Positions 55,441-64,000 of a stretch of DNA of 64,000 nucleotides are shown in pieces. The stretch comes from Halomonas alkalisoli. GTDB lineage: Bacteria; Pseudomonadota; Gammaproteobacteria; Pseudomonadales; Halomonadaceae. Below the pieces are notes generated by a model. It did not search any database. It was not told where the DNA came from and was given only the letters and a program-made list of their open reading frames with translations. The translations under genes and the position numbers were made by a program. How positions within the stretch are numbered: the stretch's first letter is position 1; every line of letters begins with the position of its first letter. The stretch is taken from assembly GCF_021412585.1 (NCBI RefSeq), contig NZ_JAKCMI010000027.1:139501-203500 (forward strand), written 5' to 3'.

Positions 55441-55445
55441 CCGGG

Positions 55446-58400
55446 ATGCGACTGACCTCGATCCGCCTGAGCGGGTTCAAGTCCTTCGTCGATCCGGTCA
55501 CGGTGCCCTTCGATGGCAACATGACCGCCATCGTGGGCCCCAACGGCTGCGGCAAGTCGAACATCATCGATGCCGTGCGCTGGGTCATGGGCGAATCCTC
55601 GGCCAAGACCCTGCGCGGCGAATCGATGACCGACGTCATCTTCAACGGCTCCACCGGTCGCAAGCCGGTGGGGCAGGCCGCCATCGAACTGCTGTTCGAC
55701 AACCGCGACGGCACCATGGGCGGCATCTACGCCCAGTACGCCGAGATCGCCGTCAAGCGTCTGGTCTCTCGCGACGGCCAGTCCGCCTACTTCTTCAACG
55801 GCCAGAAGTGTCGTCGCCGCGACATCGCCGACCTCTTCCTGGGAACCGGCCTCGGCCCGCGCTCCTACGCCATCATCGGCCAGGGCATGATCTCGCGGCT
55901 GATCGAGGCACGCCCCGAGGAGCTGCGTGCCACCCTCGAGGAAGCGGCCGGTATCTCCAAGTACAAGGAGCGTCGCCGGGAGACCGAGAACCGCATGCGG
56001 CGCACCCGGGAGAATCTCGAGCGCCTGGATGACATCCGCGAGGAGCTCGACAAGCAGCTCGAACGCCTGCGGCGCCAGGCCGAGGCGGCGCGGCGCTACC
56101 AGACCCTCAAGGAACAGGAGCACCGGCTCAAGGGCGAGCTGGCGCTGCTGCGTGGCCGCGCCTTGCGTGCCCGCCAGGGTGAGGAGGAGAGCCGCGTCCG
56201 CGAGCTGGAAACCGCCGTGGAGCGCGAGATCCTCGGCATGCGGCAGTGCGAGACCCGCCTCGAGGAGGCCCGTGCCGGCCACGACCGCCTGGCCGAGGAG
56301 CTGGAAGCGAGCCAGGCGCGCTTCTTCGAGACCACCGGCGCCATCGCCCGGCTGGAGCAGAACCTGGAGCACGCACGCAGCCGGGAAGCCCAGCTGGGGC
56401 GCGACCTGGAGAGCGCCCATCGCGAGCTGGCCGAGCTGGACCGGCTGGGCGAAGACGACCAGGCGCGGCTGGCAGGGCTCGACGAGCGGCTCGAGCGCCT
56501 GGGCCCCGAACAGGAGGAAGTCGCCGAACAGCTGGCCGAGCTGGAGGCGATGCTGGAAGAGGCGGAGCCCGGTGCCGAGGAGGCCGAGCTCGCCTACGAG
56601 GCCTTCAGCGAGGGCTGGCGCGAAGCCAGCCGCGAGGCCGAGCGCGCGCAGGACCGCCTGCGCGAACTGGAAGAGCGGCTGGCACGGCTGGATGCCGACG
56701 AGCAGCGCCGCCGCCAGCAGCAGCAGGAGCTGCCGGACCTGTCCGAGCTGCAGGCTCGGCGGGGCGAGCTCCAGGAGCGTCTGGCCGAGTTCCGGCTGGA
56801 GCAGGAGAGCGCCGAGGCACGGCGCGAGCAGCTGCAGGAGCAGCGCGACACGGCGCGGGCCGCCGCCGCCGAGCTGGAGCAGCGACGCGAGGAACAGCGC
56901 GCCCGGCGCAGTGCGCTCCAGGGTGAGCTCGCCTCGCTGGAAGCGCTGATCCAGGCCGCCCTGACCGATCCGGACGAAGCGCTGGCGTCCCACCTGGCCG
57001 ACCACGGCCTGGGCGACGCCCCCCGGCTGGGGGAGTCCCTGGAGGTCGACCATGGCTGGGAGGCCAGTGTCTCCTGGGTGTTGGCGCCGTGGCTCAAGGC
57101 GCGGCTGGCCACCCCCGGCTCCTTTCAGGCCGCAAGCGATGCGCCGCCCGCCGAACTGGGAGCGCTCTCCCCCGATACCGCTGGCGAGCCGCCGTCCCAC
57201 AGCCTGGCGGCCCGGGTGCGCGGCGCCGGTGCCGCGTCGGCCTGGCTGGGGGCGATTCGCTGCGTCGAAAGCGATGCCCAGGCCTGGGAGGAGCGCGAAG
57301 GCCTGGCCGCAGGGGAGAGCCTGATCACGCCACAGGGGCTATGGCTGGGCAGTGACTGGATACGCCACCGTGGCCAGGGCGCGGGCCCCGATGCGCTGCT
57401 GGTCAGCCGGCGGCGCCGGGACGAGGTGGCCGCCGAGCTCGACGGCGTCGAGACCCGCCTGGTCGCTCAGGACGCCGAGCTGGCCGTCGAGCGCGAGCGG
57501 GCTGAGCAGGCCGAAGGCGCCCTCGAGGGCGTGCGTCACGACGAACGCCGCCTGGCCGCGGAACATCAACAGCTGGCGGTGCAGGATAGCGGCCTGGCCA
57601 GCCGGCTCGAGCACCTGCAGGGCCGGGCCGCCGAACTGGTCGAGGAGGTCGAGCGACTGCGCGAGACCGGCGAAGAGACGCGGCTGGCGATCGAGGAGGC
57701 CCGTGAGCAGTGGCAGCAGGCCATGGCGAGGCTCGAGGAGGGCGCCGAGCAGCGCGAGCGGCTGGAGCGGGAGCGCAGCCAGAGTCGTGAGCGGCTCGCC
57801 TCGCTGCGTGCCCGCCAGCGCCCGCTGAACGAGCGCGCCCAGCAGCTGGCGCTGGAGTACCAGCGGTTGAGCACCGAGCGGGCGGGCCTGGCGGAGCAGC
57901 AGGGGCGCGCCGGCGACGCCCGCCAGCGTCTTGCGACCCGCTGTGGCGAACTGAGCGAAGCGCTGGAACAGCTGCGCGAGCCCGACGAGGAGCAGCGCGA
58001 GCGGCTCGACGATCTGCTGCATCGGCGCGAAGGCGACGAGCGGGCGCTCAATGAGGTGCGTGGCCGTGCCGCCGAGCTGGCCGAACGGCTGCGTGAGGAC
58101 GAGCAGGCCCGGCAGGGCCACGAGCGCAGCCTGGAAGGCATTCGCGAGCGCCTGCAGGAGTCACGCATGCAGGTCCAGGCGCTGGCGCTCAAGGCCGAAA
58201 CCCAGGACGAGCAGCTGGCTGAACTCGGTCATGATACTGCGGTCCTACTGGAGTCGCTGGACCCCGAGGCGACGGAATCCGCCTGGCAGACCCGGCTGGA
58301 GGAGGTCGCCGAGCGGGTTCGCCGGCTGGGTGCGATCAACCTTGCCGCCATCGAGGAGTACGACCAGCAGGCCGAGCGTCGCGACTACCTGGAGGCCCAG

Positions 58401-58940
58401 CAGGCCGAGTTGAACGAGGCGCTGGAGACTCTGGAGAAGGCGATTCGACGGATTGACCAGGAAACCCGCACCCGTTTTCGTGACACCTTCGAGCGGGTCA
58501 ATCAGGGCCTGCAGACGCTTTTCCCCCGAGTCTTCGGCGGTGGAACCGCATGGTTGACGCTCACCGGGGATGATTTGCTGGATACCGGGGTGGCGATCAT
58601 GGCACGTCCTCCCGGCAAGAAGAACAGCACCATTCACCTGCTCTCGGGGGGCGAAAAGGCACTGACTGCCCTGTCGCTGGTCTTCGCCATCTTCCAGCTC
58701 AATCCGGCGCCTTTCTGCATGCTCGACGAGGTGGATGCGCCATTGGATGACGCGAACGTGGGTCGCTATGCCAAACTGGTGAAGGACATGTCGGATTCGG
58801 TGCAGTTCATCTATATTACCCACAACAAGATCGCCATGGAGGCGGCGGAAAGGTTGATGGGTGTTACCATGCAGGAGCCTGGTGTATCACGCCTGGTTGC
58901 GGTAGGGGTCGAAGAGGCCGCCGCGCTAGCCGAGGCCTGA
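55446..58940 (+). CDS. smc: Chromosome segregation ATPase SMC
   Basis: 1164 residues. Walker A GPNGCGKSN near residue 32, N-terminal coiled coil, a reduced hinge (about 510-650), return coiled coil very rich in Glu, Arg and Ala, and C-terminal signature LLSGGEKALTALSL with Walker B CMLDEVDAPLDD. It organises the chromosome with ScpAB. The five-base gap to ccmI means it may be read through from the ccm operon; no terminator lies between them. Confidence 0.96.
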   Translation: MRLTSIRLSGFKSFVDPVTVPFDGNMTAIVGPNGCGKSNIIDAVRWVMGESSAKTLRGESMTDVIFNGSTGRKPVGQAAIELLFDNRDGTMGGIYAQYAEIAVKRLVSRDGQSAYFFNGQKCRRRDIADLFLGTGLGPRSYAIIGQGMISRLIEARPEELRATLEEAAGISKYKERRRETENRMRRTRENLERLDDIREELDKQLERLRRQAEAARRYQTLKEQEHRLKGELALLRGRALRARQGEEESRVRELETAVEREILGMRQCETRLEEARAGHDRLAEELEASQARFFETTGAIARLEQNLEHARSREAQLGRDLESAHRELAELDRLGEDDQARLAGLDERLERLGPEQEEVAEQLAELEAMLEEAEPGAEEAELAYEAFSEGWREASREAERAQDRLRELEERLARLDADEQRRRQQQQELPDLSELQARRGELQERLAEFRLEQESAEARREQLQEQRDTARAAAAELEQRREEQRARRSALQGELASLEALIQAALTDPDEALASHLADHGLGDAPRLGESLEVDHGWEASVSWVLAPWLKARLATPGSFQAASDAPPAELGALSPDTAGEPPSHSLAARVRGAGAASAWLGAIRCVESDAQAWEEREGLAAGESLITPQGLWLGSDWIRHRGQGAGPDALLVSRRRRDEVAAELDGVETRLVAQDAELAVERERAEQAEGALEGVRHDERRLAAEHQQLAVQDSGLASRLEHLQGRAAELVEEVERLRETGEETRLAIEEAREQWQQAMARLEEGAEQRERLERERSQSRERLASLRARQRPLNERAQQLALEYQRLSTERAGLAEQQGRAGDARQRLATRCGELSEALEQLREPDEEQRERLDDLLHRREGDERALNEVRGRAAELAERLREDEQARQGHERSLEGIRERLQESRMQVQALALKAETQDEQLAELGHDTAVLLESLDPEATESAWQTRLEEVAERVRRLGAINLAAIEEYDQQAERRDYLEAQQAELNEALETLEKAIRRIDQETRTRFRDTFERVNQGLQTLFPRVFGGGTAWLTLTGDDLLDTGVAIMARPPGKKNSTIHLLSGGEKALTALSLVFAIFQLNPAPFCMLDEVDAPLDDANVGRYAKLVKDMSDSVQFIYITHNKIAMEAAERLMGVTMQEPGVSRLVAVGVEEAAALAEA

Positions 58941-59176
58941 CGTGGCTGGCAAGTGTTATAGACACGCGATAACAGAGCGGTTACAGAATAGTCATCATGG
59001 TCAGATCGCACTATCGAAGTGTGAAATGACAGGGAAAGGCGCAGGGTCGATTGGACTCTCAAGCGAGAATGCCGGGGCTTGACAAATAAAAAAAGTGGCC
59101 CTTTTTCAGGCAATCGCGCTATGCTGTTGACGGACATCCATCCGGCATGGCGCCCTAGTGATAGGCAAGACGACCC
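58941..59176. promoter_or_regulatory. smc-zipA intergenic region
   Basis: 236 bases, lower in GC than the flanking genes, with AT-rich segments near 59085-59110 (GACAAATAAAAAAAGTGG). It probably contains the zipA promoter; no clear boxes or terminator can be fixed. Confidence 0.3.
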
Positions 59177-60955
59177 ATGGAACTTAGAGAATGGCTGATC
59201 ATTCTGGGGCTGGCACTGGTGACTCTCATCGTTGTTGATGGGGTACGTCGCCTGAAACGCCAGCGCCGAGTGCCCCGCCTGGACCAGGTAGGGGAAAACA
59301 ACAACCACGGTAGCGATGACGCAACAGCATCGTCCGAGGCTGACACAAACTGGGAACTGCCCAACGGTGGGGCGCGTGTCATCAGCCCTGCCAGTTATGC
59401 CCAGGGGCAGAGCAAACCCAAGCCCAAATTGAAGCGCCAGGAACATCCTGGTCCTTCACGGGTGCTGTCCGGCCTGAAGGCCGCGAGGCACACACCCGGA
59501 GCGGGTCCGCCGCCAGGGGCGTCGTCGCCACCGCGTGACGACACCCAGGCACGCCATGCCGTGCGGGCCCAACCATCGATGGAAGAGCCGTCGCTTGAAA
59601 AGCCATCGGTTGAAGCGCCATCATTTAACGAGCCATCGCTCGAAGCGACAGGTGCCCCGAAAGCGTCGGCTGCGTCCAGCGAGCCGCGTCGCGATGATGT
59701 CGTCGCTGATGCCGCATCTACGCGCGGGCGTGATCACGAGACGGCTTCATCGAGCAGCGAGCCTTCGGTTGCCGGGCGCGAAGCGCCCAGCGTGCCACCG
59801 ACGGTGCAAGCGCGACAGGAAGCCCCCGTCGACGCCACGGCCAGCCCGACGTCACAGCGCCCTGACGATGCCAAAGCGGATGTCCCCCGTCGCGAGCCGA
59901 CGCTCTCGGCTCTGGACGATGCCGAGCCGCCCGCCGCCATGGCTGCCGAGCCGCTGGCCGCCGATCCCCAGGACCACGAAGAACTGCATGACGACGACGA
60001 GCGCTATCGCCTCGTCGATCTGGAGGGCATGACCGACTCGCTCAAGAGCGGGTCGCGGCGCATGGGCCATTCGGTCCAGCGCTTCGGCGTTTCCGTGCAG
60101 CAGCGTCTGGCCAAGCGGCGTGAAGCGAAGCGGAAGGAAAAGGCACGCCGTGAGCAGGCGCGTGCCGAGAAGGCCGCCCGGGATGCCCAGCGCCGCCGTG
60201 AGGCCGAGGCCGAGAAGGCCGCCAGGGATGCCGAGCGCCGCCGCCTCGAGGCCCAGGTCATCGAGATGGCCGACGACGACGATCCGCTGTTCGCTCCGCC
60301 ACGCACGCGGCAACCGGTGGCGGATCGGGATGATCCCGCCTACGACGAGCCGATGCCGTCCGCTGCCGAGCACGCCTCTGCCGCCGAGCCGGACGTCGCG
60401 ATGTACGATGACGACCTGATTGACGACGACGTAGTGCGGGCCCACCCGACACTGGCCAAGGCGCTGCGGCACGACGTCAATGCCGAGCGCGCCCGGGAGA
60501 CCCTCAGCCATTCCGACGAGGTCATCGTCATCAGCGTGCTTTCCCGTGACGAGCAGGGCTTCTCCGGCGAGGCGCTGCTGGATCTGATGCTGGCCTGCGG
60601 CCTGCGCTACAGCAGCGAGATGGGTATCTTCCATCGCTTCGAGACCGAGGACCCGGAGAGCGAACTGCAATTCTCCATGGTCAACGTGATCAAGCCAGGG
60701 ACCTTCCCCATCGAGGCCATGGACGAGTTCCGCACGCCTGGCGTCACCCTGCTGATGCCACTGCCCGGCGCGCTGGATACGGCGGCAGCCTTCGAAGCGA
60801 TGGTGGAAACCGCCATGGTGATCGTGCGCAACCTGGGTGGCGAGCTGAAGGACGAGAATCACAGCGTGATGACCGCCCAGACCGTGGAGTTCGCCCGCCA
60901 GCGCGTGCAGGAGTTCGAGCGCCGCAACCGCCTCAATCGCTACCAGGTGAACTGA
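59177..60955 (+). CDS. zipA: Cell division protein ZipA, long form
   Basis: Anchors FtsZ to the inner membrane. 592 residues, against about 330 in E. coli: N-terminal helix (WLIILGLALVTLIVVDGV), a very long disordered Pro/Ser/Ala/acidic linker with EPS-type repeats (about 135-155) and a KAARDA-type charged helical repeat (about 315-360), then the FtsZ-binding domain (about 450-585, VIVISVLSRDEQGFSGEALL). The extra length is all linker. Conserved smc-zipA-ligA order. Confidence 0.94.
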   Translation: MELREWLIILGLALVTLIVVDGVRRLKRQRRVPRLDQVGENNNHGSDDATASSEADTNWELPNGGARVISPASYAQGQSKPKPKLKRQEHPGPSRVLSGLKAARHTPGAGPPPGASSPPRDDTQARHAVRAQPSMEEPSLEKPSVEAPSFNEPSLEATGAPKASAASSEPRRDDVVADAASTRGRDHETASSSSEPSVAGREAPSVPPTVQARQEAPVDATASPTSQRPDDAKADVPRREPTLSALDDAEPPAAMAAEPLAADPQDHEELHDDDERYRLVDLEGMTDSLKSGSRRMGHSVQRFGVSVQQRLAKRREAKRKEKARREQARAEKAARDAQRRREAEAEKAARDAERRRLEAQVIEMADDDDPLFAPPRTRQPVADRDDPAYDEPMPSAAEHASAAEPDVAMYDDDLIDDDVVRAHPTLAKALRHDVNAERARETLSHSDEVIVISVLSRDEQGFSGEALLDLMLACGLRYSSEMGIFHRFETEDPESELQFSMVNVIKPGTFPIEAMDEFRTPGVTLLMPLPGALDTAAAFEAMVETAMVIVRNLGGELKDENHSVMTAQTVEFARQRVQEFERRNRLNRYQVN

Positions 60956-60983
60956 TTCCTGACCGAGTGCCATGCCGTACCTG

Positions 60984-63376
<2,393 letters not shown>

Positions 63377-63546
63377 TGCTTTGCGACCTTTGTTCAGTCT
63401 CGACCGGAGAGAAATGTAACGAAGATTTGATCTGAATCATTTGATTAATATTCTCAACACTCGTGATGATATTTCTGGTACTTCAGCCGAAATCTCTCAA
63501 CTAGGGTAGTGGTTTGCTGGCTCCTGTCTCGAAGGATGGGTTTGCA

Positions 63547-64000
63547 ATGCTGACCATGGCTCGATCGTTTCTCACCTCCCTGAGGACCCTCAAGGGGTTC
63601 GTGCTGATGGCCATCCTGTCGGCCTCGCTGGCGGTCTTCCTGGGGGTGACCCTGGTCGTCACGTTGCTTTACGAGGATATCCTGGCCCGTCAGGCCGAGC
63701 AGACCTCCGAGACCCTTGCTCGACAGAGCTTCAATGCCATGCTGCAGGTCATGCGCCAGGGCTGGAGTCGGGAGCAGATGGAAGCCTTCATCGAGGAGAC
63801 CCGGAGTGCCCATGAGGGCTCCGGCTATCGCTTCGAATTCTATCGTGGCGACCGGGTCGCGGAGCGTTATGGCGAGGTCGAGCAGCCCGACATGGATATC
63901 GTCATTCTTTCTGCGCTGGCATCGGGCGGCGAGCGAGTGTGGCGGGAGGATGGCACGGTGCGGCGTATCATGCCGCTGATCGCCCGCTCCGACTGCCTGA
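63547..64000 (+). CDS. Membrane-bound sensor protein, 5' part
   Basis: The gene runs off the window after about 151 codons. Visible: N-terminal membrane helix (about 17-41, FVLMAILSASLAVFLGVTLV), then a periplasmic domain with VMRQGWSREQMEAFI and YRFEFYRGDRVAERYGE. It ends at RIMPLIARSDCL, where many homologues of such sensors continue into a C-x-x-C-H heme-binding motif. The output domain (for example GGDEF or chemotaxis) is not visible. Confidence 0.6.
   Translation, partial: MLTMARSFLTSLRTLKGFVLMAILSASLAVFLGVTLVVTLLYEDILARQAEQTSETLARQSFNAMLQVMRQGWSREQMEAFIEETRSAHEGSGYRFEFYRGDRVAERYGEVEQPDMDIVILSALASGGERVWREDGTVRRIMPLIARSDCL

Noticed and set aside
54945..57200. Open frame of 751 codons on the minus strand across ccmI and smc
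   Set aside because: Leu/Gly/Ala-rich mirror of the smc coiled coil; not protein-like.

Overview
The window looks like chromosome of a high-GC gammaproteobacterium, most likely Halomonadaceae (Halomonas-like). This is an inference from gene content and order: pilOPQ-aroKB-gltBD, pyrG-kdsA-eno, fdxA-mutS-pncC-recA-recX-alaS-lysC-csrA-tRNA and smc-zipA-ligA blocks as in Pseudomonas and relatives, a sodium-pumping oxaloacetate decarboxylase, and many acid-rich proteins. No search was run; all calls come from reading the sequence and translations.

Layout. 0-4.8 kb: type IV pilus operon end (pilO partial, pilP, pilQ) running into aroK-aroB. 5.3-11.2 kb: glutamate synthase gltBD. 11.4-15.3 kb: pyrG, kdsA, eno. 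15.3-15.8 kb: a non-coding interval that appears to hold a GacA-type activator site and a GGA-rich RsmZ/CsrB-like small RNA. 15.8-18.9 kb (minus): fdxA, mutS. 19.0-26.4 kb: pncC, recA with LexA box, recX, alaS, lysC, csrA, tRNA-Ser(GCU), two identical tRNA-Arg(ACG). 26.5-31.2 kb: dusC (minus) and oadGAB. 31.3-46.8 kb: accessory metabolic region. 47.0-48.1 kb (minus): a LexA/UmuD-like S24 protein lacking the DNA-binding domain, with a LexA box, plus a YigZ-family gene. 48.3-55.4 kb: complete cytochrome c maturation operon ccmABCDEFGHI. 55.4-63.4 kb: smc, zipA, ligA, yheU-like gene. 63.5 kb to the end: start of a membrane sensor gene.

The accessory region is the most novel part. Five copies of an 8-bp palindromic core GGTATACC, most with inverted outer arms, lie at 31764, 34808, 35694, 43636 and 43890, in front of or between its transcription units. 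They suggest one regulon under a GntR/FCD repressor (34845-35498 is the best candidate, because it carries a site in its own leader). The central minus-strand operon (43502 down to 37971) encodes a heme-oxygenase-fold protein with all six expected di-iron ligands, an aldehyde dehydrogenase, a GlcG/HbpS-like protein, a ferredoxin reductase, a [2Fe-2S] ferredoxin, an aspartate-dehydrogenase-like protein and a DUF1330 protein. A creatininase-family hydrolase, a small unknown protein, another ferredoxin, a multi-pass permease, two pairs of short CHR-family transporters and a gamma-glutamyltransferase-like enzyme surround it. I infer an oxygen-dependent catabolic pathway for a nitrogen-containing substrate; the substrate is unknown.

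Regulatory links inside the window: csrA and its likely antagonist RNA rsmZ are 10 kb apart, and two SOS boxes mark recA and the S24 protein gene. A recurrent oddity is a set of perfect or near-perfect 11-17 bp tandem duplications in intergenic DNA or at gene ends.
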